From Gordonibacter sp. 28C (GTDB lineage: Bacteria; Actinomycetota; Coriobacteriia; Coriobacteriales; Eggerthellaceae): 64,000 bases of DNA. The translations under genes were made by a program, and so were the position numbers. Where the stretch lies: assembly GCF_003339845.1 (NCBI RefSeq), contig NZ_PPTR01000001.1:310001-374000 (forward strand). Reading direction: 5' to 3'. Below, piece by piece: positions 8,503 to 15,206 of this stretch (position 1 is its first letter; each line of letters starts with the position of its first letter). The notes beneath the pieces were generated by a model, which did no database searches, was not told the DNA's origin, and worked only from the letters and a program-made list of their open reading frames with translations.

Positions 8503-9143
8503 GGGCGCAGCCCCCGCACGGCGGCCGCCACCTCGGCGGACACGTCGCGCACGTTCTCCAAGCCGCGTTTGCAGAACTCGTCGCACGTGAGCATCTGCGC
8601 GCCGATGTGGGCCATGTCCTCGATGTTCGCCGCCTGCACGGCAGGCGTGCGCGACGAGGTGCAGTCCTCGATGACGGCCACGTTGTAGTCGAGCGAGAGC
8701 GCGTCGTAGCAGGTCGTGCGGATGCAGTTCGGCGTGGTCGTGCCGGTGAGCACCACCGTGCCCACGTCCAAGCGACGCAGCACGGTGTCCAGGTTCGTGT
8801 TGAAGAACGCCGAGAACCGCGGCTTCACGATCACGCGGTCGCCGGGTTGCGGGGCGAGGGGCGCCGGCTCGTCCAGCGAATGCGGGTTCGCGCAGGCCCG
8901 CGACACCGGGCGGCCGCCGTCGCGCCAGGTGCCGTGGCGCACCGCCTCCACGTCCGAGCCGTCTTCGGCGTACTCGCGCACCACGTGGAACACGGGCATC
9001 CCCAAGCTGCGCGCGCGGTCGAGCGCGCGCGAGCACGCCGGCACCGTAGCCGCCGCCCCCTCCACGCACAGCGCCGATGCCGGGTCGATGAACCCGTTCT
9101 GCATGTCGATGATGATGAGTGCGGCCTTTCGAGGATCGATCAT
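8499..9143 (-). CDS. Isochorismatase-family cysteine hydrolase
   Basis: A 214-residue protein with the family's layout: the Asp of LIIIDMQNGFID, a Lys in VKPRFSAFFNT, and the cis-peptide plus nucleophile region LTGTTTPNCIRTTCYDALSLDY, where the Cys of PNCIRTT is the expected nucleophile. These enzymes hydrolyse amides or vinyl ethers (nicotinamidase, N-carbamoyl amidases, isochorismatase). The exact substrate cannot be told. Start at 9143 overlaps the regulator's stop as ATGA, and its own stop overlaps the start of the methyltransferase. Confidence 0.87.
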   Translation of the reverse strand: MIDPRKAALIIIDMQNGFIDPASALCVEGAAATVPACSRALDRARSLGMPVFHVVREYAEDGSDVEAVRHGTWRDGGRPVSRACANPHSLDEPAPLAPQPGDRVIVKPRFSAFFNTNLDTVLRRLDVGTVVLTGTTTPNCIRTTCYDALSLDYNVAVIEDCTSSRTPAVQAANIEDMAHIGAQMLTCDEFCKRGLENVRDVSAEVAAAVRGLRP

Positions 9144-9814
9144 AGTGCGCTTCCCTCCTTGAGCTCGAATTCGTTTTTCCGATAGTCCATGATACCTTCT
9201 TTTCGCATGCGGGACAGTTCCGCGCACATGGCGCTGCGGTCGACGGACAGGTAGTCGGCCAGCTCCTGGCGGTCGAACGGGATGGAGAAACGGTTCGACC
9301 CGGCGGCTTTCGCCTGGTCGGACAAGTACGAGAGCAGTTTGGCGCGCGTCGTGCGCTTCGACGTGTGCTCGATCTTGCGCGTGAGCGCGTGCGTGCGCCG
9401 GGCCACGCATCCCAGCAGGTTGCGGATGAGCCGCGCGTGGAACGCGCACGACGAGGGGCACATGGTGGTGACGCGGCGCAGGTCCACGAGCATGACGAGG
9501 GCGTCCTCGGCCGCCACCACGTTGATGTCGAGGGGCAGGTCGGGTTCGCAGGCGTACACCTCGGCGAACGACTGGCCGGGGCCGAACGACGCCAAGATCG
9601 TGCGGTTGCCCCAGTAGTCCTCGCGCTCCAAGCGCACCGAACCTTCCAGCACCAGGCCCATGGACGTGGTCACGTCGCCCACCCGCAGCAGCGCGTCGCC
9701 CTTGGGCACGTGCCGCCGCCGCACGTCCAGGCAGCCCAGCATGGCTTGGATCTCGTCGGGTTCGATGCCGCGAAACAGCGGCGAGCGCGCGATGAGGGGC
9801 AGGTGGGCGTCCAT
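9140..9814 (-). CDS. Crp/Fnr-family transcriptional regulator
   Basis: A 224-residue regulator. The N-terminal cyclic-nucleotide-binding-like barrel (IARSPLFRGIEPDEIQAML, then GDALLRVGDVTTSMGLVLEGSVRL) is followed by the dimer helix and a winged helix-turn-helix (FDRQELADYLSVDRSAMCAELSRMRKEGI). I see no four-Cys Fnr iron-sulfur motif in the N-terminus, so heme or another ligand is more likely. It lies divergent from hcp, the usual arrangement of HcpR-like nitrosative-stress regulators, so control of hcp is a fair inference. AAGGAG precedes the ATG at 9814, and a palindrome lies 11 bases upstream of that ATG. Confidence 0.88.
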   Translation of the reverse strand: MDAHLPLIARSPLFRGIEPDEIQAMLGCLDVRRRHVPKGDALLRVGDVTTSMGLVLEGSVRLEREDYWGNRTILASFGPGQSFAEVYACEPDLPLDINVVAAEDALVMLVDLRRVTTMCPSSCAFHARLIRNLLGCVARRTHALTRKIEHTSKRTTRAKLLSYLSDQAKAAGSNRFSIPFDRQELADYLSVDRSAMCAELSRMRKEGIMDYRKNEFELKEGSAL

Positions 9815-9825
9815 CGTACTCCTTT

Positions 9826-9839
9826 GTTGTATATACAAC
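9826..9839. promoter_or_regulatory. 14-bp palindrome before the Crp/Fnr gene
   Basis: GTTGTATATACAAC is a perfect palindrome in otherwise GC-rich DNA, placed 11 bases upstream of the regulator's ATG and about 180 bases from the hcp start. Its position suggests an autoregulatory operator; it also overlaps where a -10 box or leader would be. Confidence 0.45.
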
Positions 9840-9945
9840 GGAAACGGCGAATCCATTATCGTAGAGTGGGGCCAACAAGGCAAGCGATAGAGAATGCGAC
9901 GACCTTCGATCATTTTTCTCGAGGGAGCGACCGTCGCAAAAGAAA

Positions 9946-9981
9946 ACGTCCCAAAAAGGGACAGTCCCCTTTGGGGACATT
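9946..9981. repeat. GGGACAGTCCC element upstream of hcp
   Basis: The stretch from CGTCCCAAAAAGGGAC to CCCCTTTGGGGACATT contains two overlapping hairpins around GGGACAGTCCC. The same element in opposite orientation lies at 11750-11787, after hcp. It could affect hcp leader structure, since it is 41 bases before the start codon. Confidence 0.8.
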
Positions 9982-10021
9982 AAGCGGCGGCCTGCGGACA
10001 AGGGCGCGAGAGAGGACGATC

Positions 10022-11617
10022 ATGAGCGAGACGAACACGATGTTCTGCTTCCAGTGCGAGCAGACGGCGGGATACTCCGGTTGCACGGGGGCGGCGGGCG
10101 CGTGCGGCAAGCAGGCGGGCACGGCGCGCTTGCAGGACGAGGTGACGGGCGCGCTCGTCGGGCTGGCGCTGACGGTGCGGGCGGCCGGCGCCAGCGGTGA
10201 TGCTCGGCGCGCGGCAGACGACCTGGTGATGGAGGGCCTGTTCGCCACGCTCACCAACGTGGATTTCGACGACGCCGAACTGCGCGGCCTCGTTGCGCGC
10301 GTGCATGCCGAGCGCGATGCGATCGCGATGGCGGCACGGGTGGAAGCTGCCCCCGACTATGACCTGGCCGCGCTGTGGAACGCGCCCGAGGACGTGCGAT
10401 CGCTCAAGTCACTCGTGCTGTTCGGTCTGCGCGGCCTGGCGGCCTACGCATACCACGCCGCGGCGCTGGGCTATCGTGACGACGCGGTGTCATCCTTCCT
10501 GCACGAGGGCCTGGCCGCGCTGGCCGATGCCGAAGCGGGCGCCGACGTGCTGCTGCCGCTGTCGCTCAAGGTGGGCGAGGTGAACCTGCGCTGCATGGAG
10601 CTGCTCGACCAGGCGAACACCGAGACGTTCGGCACGCCCGAACCCGCCACGGTGGCGCGCGCTATCGAGGCCGGCCCCTTTATCGTCGTATCGGGCCACG
10701 ACCTGCACGACCTCAAGCTGCTGCTCGACCAGACGGAGGGTCGCGGCGTGAACGTCTACACCCATGGCGAGCTGCTTCCCGCGCACGCCTACCCCGAGCT
10801 GCGACGGTGCGCGCACCTCAAGGGCAACCTGGGAACCGCGTGGCAGAACCAACGGGCCGAATTCGCCGACCTGCCCGCACCCATCCTGTTCACCACGAAC
10901 TGCCTCATGCCGCCGGCGGCCTCCTATGCAGACCGCGTGTTCACCACGGGGCCCGTGGCGTACCCCGGCATAGTGCATATCGGCGCGGGCGTGGACGGCG
11001 GCAAGGATTTCGAGCCCCTCATCCAGCGCGCGTTGGAGCTGGGCGGCTACGACGCGCCCGCCGGCCAGGACGGCACGTTCGTCACGGGCTTCGGGCATGG
11101 AACCGTACTCGGCGCAGCCGACACGGTGGTCGACGCCGTGAAGCAGGGCGCTATCAGCCGTTTCTTCCTTGTGGGCGGCTGCGACGGCGCGCGCCCGGGC
11201 CGCAGCTACTTCCGCGACTTCGTGCAGCAAGCGCCCGACGACAGCATCATCCTCACGCTGGCGTGCGGCAAGTTCCGTTTCAACGATCTGGACCTGGGCA
11301 CCATCGGCGGTTTGCCGCGCATCATGGACATGGGGCAGTGCAACGACGCGTACGGCGCCATCCGCGTGGCCGTGGCGCTGGCCGAGGCGTTCGAGTGCGG
11401 CGTGAACGACCTGCCGCTGACGCTGGTGCTGTCGTGGTACGAGCAGAAGGCCGTGAGCATCCTGCTCACGCTGCTGCACCTGGGCATCCGCGGCATCTAC
11501 CTGGGGCCGACGCTGCCCGCGTTCGTGTCCCCCGGCGTGCTGGACGTGCTGGTGCGCGAGTTCGACGTCCGTCCCATCAGCACCCCCGAAGAGGATCTGG
11601 CAACGATCCTCGCGTAA
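10022..11617 (+). CDS. hcp: Hydroxylamine reductase / hybrid cluster protein
   Basis: A 531-residue class I hybrid cluster protein, starting at ATG 10022 after AGAGAGGA. The N-terminal iron-sulfur motif is CFQCEQTAGYSGCTGAAGAC, a C-x2-C-x8-C-x6-C spacing near that of anaerobes. Ligands for the hybrid 4Fe-2S-2O cluster appear in order: VSGHDLHDL, YTHGELLPAH, FTTNCLMPP, VGGCDGARPGRSY and LTLACGKFRFND. It reduces hydroxylamine in vitro and is thought to act on nitric oxide in vivo (protein S-nitrosylase/NO reductase). No ferredoxin-type Hcr partner is adjacent. The divergent Crp/Fnr gene is its probable regulator. Confidence 0.95.
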   Translation: MSETNTMFCFQCEQTAGYSGCTGAAGACGKQAGTARLQDEVTGALVGLALTVRAAGASGDARRAADDLVMEGLFATLTNVDFDDAELRGLVARVHAERDAIAMAARVEAAPDYDLAALWNAPEDVRSLKSLVLFGLRGLAAYAYHAAALGYRDDAVSSFLHEGLAALADAEAGADVLLPLSLKVGEVNLRCMELLDQANTETFGTPEPATVARAIEAGPFIVVSGHDLHDLKLLLDQTEGRGVNVYTHGELLPAHAYPELRRCAHLKGNLGTAWQNQRAEFADLPAPILFTTNCLMPPAASYADRVFTTGPVAYPGIVHIGAGVDGGKDFEPLIQRALELGGYDAPAGQDGTFVTGFGHGTVLGAADTVVDAVKQGAISRFFLVGGCDGARPGRSYFRDFVQQAPDDSIILTLACGKFRFNDLDLGTIGGLPRIMDMGQCNDAYGAIRVAVALAEAFECGVNDLPLTLVLSWYEQKAVSILLTLLHLGIRGIYLGPTLPAFVSPGVLDVLVREFDVRPISTPEEDLATILA

Positions 11618-11749
11618 AGGCCGCGCGCTCGGATCCGCTTGGGAGCAGCGCATCACGCCTTCAAGCGGATCCGGCGCTCGCACGAAGATCCCCCTCACGA
11701 CGCAGGAGAGGCACGAGCCCAGTGTTTTCTGCTAACCGCCTATTCGAGA

Positions 11750-11787
11750 AATGTCCCAAATGGGGACTGTCCCTTTTTAGGACATTT
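11750..11787. repeat. GGGACTGTCCC element downstream of hcp
   Basis: AATGTCCCAAATGGGGACTG at 11750 continues to TCCCTTTTTAGGACATT. Read in reverse complement it matches the element at 9946-9981 (shared order: GTCCC, A-run, GGGACAGTCCCC, GGGGACATT). The pair therefore forms an inverted repeat around hcp, about 1.8 kb apart. Confidence 0.8.
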
Positions 11788-11860
11788 CGAGCGACTAGGA
11801 AAAATACTTCGCCCTGCGATGACTCGCCAGTGGTGAAACCATCTCACCAGAACCTGCAAA

Positions 11861-12001
11861 GGCCGCTGTTCCGGCGGGGGAGGCGCGGGGGGTTCGACGC
11901 GCAGTTTCCGCACGAGCCGAAGCGTCCAGCGGACGCTTCGTGCGAGCTCAGGACTGTTTGAGCATCGAACTCCCCGCGCCTCCCCCGCCGGAACAGCGGC
12001 C
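11861..12001. repeat. Long hairpin element, 37-bp arms
   Basis: GGCCGCTGTTCCGGCGGGGG (from 11861 to 11897) pairs with 11965-12001 with one mismatch. Inside lies a second hairpin (GAAGCGTCC at 11919-11927 against GGACGCTTC). The element ends 8 bases before the stop codon of the ferritin-CCC1 gene and may end transcription from both sides, although it lacks a clear T-tract. Confidence 0.85.
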
Positions 12002-12008
12002 ATTTCTT

Positions 12009-12911
12009 CTAAATATCCACGCCCAGGAACTGCTTCACCAGAATGCCGATGACGAACGACAGCGCGGCCACGCCCAGCGAAATGCCGGCCATCTGCCCGA
12101 AGCGCTTCTTGAACGGCAGGTCCTGCGCCACCGATATGTAGTAGTTGAACACCACCAGGATCAACAGCACGATGACCACCATGGTGCCCATGGCCCACAG
12201 GTAGTGCGACTCGTCGAACAGCAGGTACGGCAGAATGAGTAGCGCCACCGTCACCAGGTAGGCGATGCCCGTGTACGTGGCCGACTTCAGCGCGTCGGAG
12301 CGTCCCTCGCTCTTGGACGACAGGTACTCGCTCGACGCCATGGACAGCGTGGCCGCGATGCCGGTTATCAGACCGGACAGCGCGATGAGGCGCGTGTTCT
12401 GCATGGCCAGCGTGAGGCCCGCCAGCGTGCCGGTCATCTCCACCATGGCGTCGTTCATGCCCAGCACCATGCTGCCCACGTACGACAGCCGCTCCTCGTC
12501 CAGCATCTCCAGCAGCGCCTTCTCGTGAGCCTCTTCGTCGGCGCGGATGTCCAGCGCCTCGGGCGCTTCCTTCGCCAGCTCATCGTACGATATCTGCGCC
12601 TTCTCCTCGCCCTTCTCCATCAGCTTGACGGCGAACGTGAAGCCGAACACCAGGGCGATGAGCGCGTAGCGGCGCACTTTGCCGCGCTGGGGGCGCATCT
12701 CCTGGCCGGTGTAGCGCTGCCAGATGCCCGCGTGCTTCGCCTCCTCGTCGGCGATGCGCAAAAGCGTGGCGCGGTTGCCCTCGTCCTTCGTGCGCGCGGC
12801 GATGCGGCGGTACACCGCGGCCTCCGTCACCTCGTTCTGCTGGAACGCGCGTATCTGCGCGAGCGCCGCCGGCGAAAGCCGGGTGCCTTGAGACTGGTCG
12901 GTATCGGTCAT
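12009..12911 (-). CDS. Ferritin-like/VIT1-CCC1 membrane iron (manganese) transporter
   Basis: A 300-residue fusion. The first ~95 residues form a ferritin/rubrerythrin-like helical domain with metal-binding residues in NEVTEAAVYRRIA, DEEAKHAGIW and later EEAHEKALLEML. The rest is the VIT1/CCC1 membrane domain of about five helices, with VGSMVLGMNDAMVEMTGTLAGLT and SMASSEYLSSKSEG as its conserved segments. This is the EVIT/MbfA architecture, known to export iron and to protect from iron and peroxide stress. AGAGGAGC precedes the ATG at 12911. It stands alone; nearby hcp and stress genes share the redox-stress theme. Confidence 0.9.
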   Translation of the reverse strand: MTDTDQSQGTRLSPAALAQIRAFQQNEVTEAAVYRRIAARTKDEGNRATLLRIADEEAKHAGIWQRYTGQEMRPQRGKVRRYALIALVFGFTFAVKLMEKGEEKAQISYDELAKEAPEALDIRADEEAHEKALLEMLDEERLSYVGSMVLGMNDAMVEMTGTLAGLTLAMQNTRLIALSGLITGIAATLSMASSEYLSSKSEGRSDALKSATYTGIAYLVTVALLILPYLLFDESHYLWAMGTMVVIVLLILVVFNYYISVAQDLPFKKRFGQMAGISLGVAALSFVIGILVKQFLGVDI

Positions 12912-13094
12912 GATGCTCCTCTTGTGCGATGTTTTTTTGTTCGGCGAACATGGTAGTACAGCATCGCCGCGGAGAGCAGAAGAATTCCACCCGTCACGCT
13001 CAAGAAATCGGGTTCGCCGCGCTGGATGGTTTCGAGGCGTGGCGAGCCGCGCCAGCGCTATCCCGGTTCCGGTGTGAGGCCGGCATGCCAGTTC

Positions 13095-13248
13095 TTGGCA
13101 GAAAATCCGAGTTCAGGGAATGGCAGAGACCCCTGTTGGCCGGTTCCTCTGGACGTTCGAAGGAAAACCCCAGGTCGCGATTTCCAATCGCCCCGCGAGA
13201 GCGTCCTAGGTCTCCTCTCTGATTCCCTGAACTCGGTTTTTCTGCCAA
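13095..13248. repeat. 154-bp imperfect hairpin element
   Basis: The left arm from TTGGCAGAAAATCCGAGTTC (13095-13131) is complementary, with a few mismatches and a small insertion, to the right arm from GGTCTCC to TTTCTGCCAA (13209-13248). The 77-base middle shows no ORF. The shape (long arms, tips TTGGCAG) recalls the hairpins at 6056 and 7379, whose tips read TTGGCAC. Confidence 0.75.
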
Positions 13249-13277
13249 AACGGCGTTTCCCGCCGCTAATCCGAAGA

Positions 13278-13334
13278 CGCACGGGGCCGCACGGCGCCCG
13301 ACGGCAACGTCCGGGTACTGTGCGGCCCCGTGCG
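13278..13334. repeat. Perfect 15-bp stem-loop
   Basis: CGCACGGGGCCGCAC (13278-13292) pairs perfectly with 13320-13334 across a 27-base loop. It follows the minus-strand membrane gene by about 160 bases, so it could be a distant terminator, but no T-run follows. Confidence 0.6.
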
Positions 13335-13492
13335 GGTTTGCGACGACGGTGGCCCCCCTCGTGGAGGGAACGGTTTGCTCGTCGGGCGTTCGCCCCGCGA
13401 GGGGTCGCTCGGAACGAGGGCGGATGGCGAAGAAGGCCGATCGATCGCATAAGCGCTCGGACGGGGTCGACCGACGAACCACGTCGCGCGAA

Positions 13493-13966
13493 CTATTCCA
13501 GATTCTCCTGAACGCGGGAAGAAGGCATTCTTTTGGTCCGATCCCCCAGCAGCATCCATGCGAACGCCGCGGCCATGAGCACGAGGCCGACAGCGTCGAA
13601 GGCGGCGAAGCGCTCGATGGAGGCCGAGAGCGCCGCGTGGCCGGCGGGAAGCGTCGAGCGTATCCACAGCTCGCCTGCCAGCCCTACGGCTTGCTGCACA
13701 AGAACCACCGCGTAAAGGGCGCGAAAGCGGCGCGGGTCTGCGATGACGGCGGGATAGGTGGCGTTCCACATGAGGAAGGCCACGCCCAGCCCGCGCACGG
13801 CGGCTGCGCCCGGCACGCCGGCCAGCTCGAAACCGCCCGCGTACGCCTCGGGCCACAGCACGAACGACACCGCGCACTGCACGTTGAGGACGAACACGAT
13901 CGCCACGACCGCGCGCGCCGCGATGCCGGCGGCCTTTCGGCTCCGCACAGGTTCTCGTTTGCTCAT
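13493..13966 (-). CDS. Small integral membrane protein, unknown function
   Basis: A 157-residue protein that I do not recognise. After a short basic N-terminus it has about four hydrophobic helices (AVVAIVFVLNVQ, VRGLGVAFLMWNATYP, LYAVVLVQQAVGLAGEL, DAVGLVLMAAAFAWMLL) and ends in a charged tail. The layout resembles small four-helix DUF4345/DoxX-like proteins, without a decisive motif. The ATG at 13966 has GGAGGGCG close upstream. It is divergent from mazG and shares a ~200-base region with it. Confidence 0.6.
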   Translation of the reverse strand: MSKREPVRSRKAAGIAARAVVAIVFVLNVQCAVSFVLWPEAYAGGFELAGVPGAAAVRGLGVAFLMWNATYPAVIADPRRFRALYAVVLVQQAVGLAGELWIRSTLPAGHAALSASIERFAAFDAVGLVLMAAAFAWMLLGDRTKRMPSSRVQENLE

Positions 13967-14162
13967 CGCCCTCCGCCCTTCGCTTGTCGCCACCCATGCC
14001 GTCGCATGCCTGCCTGTCTGCGCATCGTGCGCATTCCAGACGAGGGATCGTCTTCCGCGCTGGCTCAGCGCGTTCGCTTCGTGACGAGTGTAGCGCATTC
14101 GCATCCGCCCACGGTGTCGAGCGGTATACTGCTTGCAGACCATCGGCTGAAAGGAAGCACCC

Positions 14163-15092
14163 ATGTCGACCGAGCACGAGCGCATCGCCCCCATCGACCA
14201 CCCCGACTTCGACGACTTCGTGGCGACCGTCGCGGCTCTGCGCGCGCCGGACGGATGCCCGTGGGATCGGGCGCAAACGCACCAGAGCATCGCGCACAAC
14301 ATGATAGAGGAGGCCTACGAGGCCGTGGACGCCATCGAGTCGAACGACGCGGTTCATCTGCGCGAGGAGTTGGGCGACGTGCTTCTGCAGGTGGTGCTGC
14401 AAAGCCAGATTGCGGCCGATGCGGGCGCGTTCGACATCGACGATGTGTGCGCCGACGTGAACGCGAAGATGATCCGCCGCCATCCCCACGTGTTCGGCGA
14501 AGCCCGCGCCGACAACGTCTCCGAGGTGCTCGATTTGTGGGACCAGGTGAAGATGGCCGAGCGCGGCGGGGGTTCGGAAGGAGAGGGCGTCGCGTCCTCG
14601 ACGGACGACGGAGCATCCAGCGCGCCCGAGGGTCTGCTCGACGGCGTGCCCACGAGCTTTCCGGCGCTCATGCAGGCGCAGAAGATATCGCGGAAGGCCG
14701 CGGCCGCCGGGTTCGAGTGGGACGCGCTCGACGACGTGTGGGCCAAGGTGCGCGAGGAGGTCGACGAGCTGCAAGAGGCGTACGCGGCCGCACCGAAAGC
14801 GGCCAACGGCAAAGTGGACGCCGGCGTGGGAAAAGGCGACCCCGACGAGGCCGCCCGCGCCGCCGCGGCCGTGGAACAAGAACTCGGCGACGTGTTGTTC
14901 GCGCTGGTGAACGTGGGTCGCCACATGGGCGTGGACGCGGAGAACGCGCTGCGTTCCACCTGCGGCAAGTTCCGCCGCCGCTGGTCGTTCATGGAGGGGG
15001 CGGCGTGGGCTCAGGGCACGTCCCTCGAAGCCATGGGACCCGACGAACGCGAAGCCCTGTGGCAGCGGGCCAAGGAGCTCGAGCGCCCCTAG
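14163..15092 (+). CDS. mazG: Nucleoside triphosphate pyrophosphohydrolase MazG
   Basis: A 309-residue all-alpha NTP pyrophosphatase with two MazG domains. The first has CPWDRAQTHQSIAHNMIEEA and EELGDVLLQVV, the classic ExxE-x(n)-ExxD metal-binding pattern; the second has EEVDELQEAYA and EQELGDVLFALVN. The domains are separated by an acidic/Ser-rich insert near residues 137-155, and another Ala/Gly insert lies near 203-225, explaining the extra length over the ~263-residue E. coli enzyme. It cleaves (d)NTPs to NMP and pyrophosphate, cleaning the nucleotide pool and, in E. coli, lowering ppGpp effects. AAAGGAAG precedes the ATG. Confidence 0.94.
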   Translation: MSTEHERIAPIDHPDFDDFVATVAALRAPDGCPWDRAQTHQSIAHNMIEEAYEAVDAIESNDAVHLREELGDVLLQVVLQSQIAADAGAFDIDDVCADVNAKMIRRHPHVFGEARADNVSEVLDLWDQVKMAERGGGSEGEGVASSTDDGASSAPEGLLDGVPTSFPALMQAQKISRKAAAAGFEWDALDDVWAKVREEVDELQEAYAAAPKAANGKVDAGVGKGDPDEAARAAAAVEQELGDVLFALVNVGRHMGVDAENALRSTCGKFRRRWSFMEGAAWAQGTSLEAMGPDEREALWQRAKELERP

Positions 15093-15206
15093 CGCACCGC
15101 ACCGAGCCGCGCGGTGCGATCCCGCCGGGCGATTAAACGAATCTTTGCAGGCCGTATGATGGCGCCGCGCTCTCATAAGCGCTAAACTGTACCTTCGACA
15201 TCAGGT

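Larger units (their letters stand above)
11618..12008. other. Intergenic region with two repeat elements
   Basis: Between the convergent hcp and ferritin-CCC1 genes. It holds the inverted GGGACTGTCCC element (11750-11787) and the long hairpin at 11861-12001. No coding potential that I trust. Confidence 0.5.
12912..13492. other. Intergenic region rich in hairpins
   Basis: Nearly 600 bases without a supported gene, between two minus-strand genes. It contains a 154-bp hairpin element (13095-13248) and a perfect 15-bp stem (13278-13292 with 13320-13334). The ORFs that span these are translations of the repeat arms in both orientations. Confidence 0.5.

Noticed and set aside
13000-13482. ORFs across the hairpin at 13095-13248 on both strands
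   Set aside because: The frames translate the two arms of the same inverted repeat; no conserved protein is recognisable.
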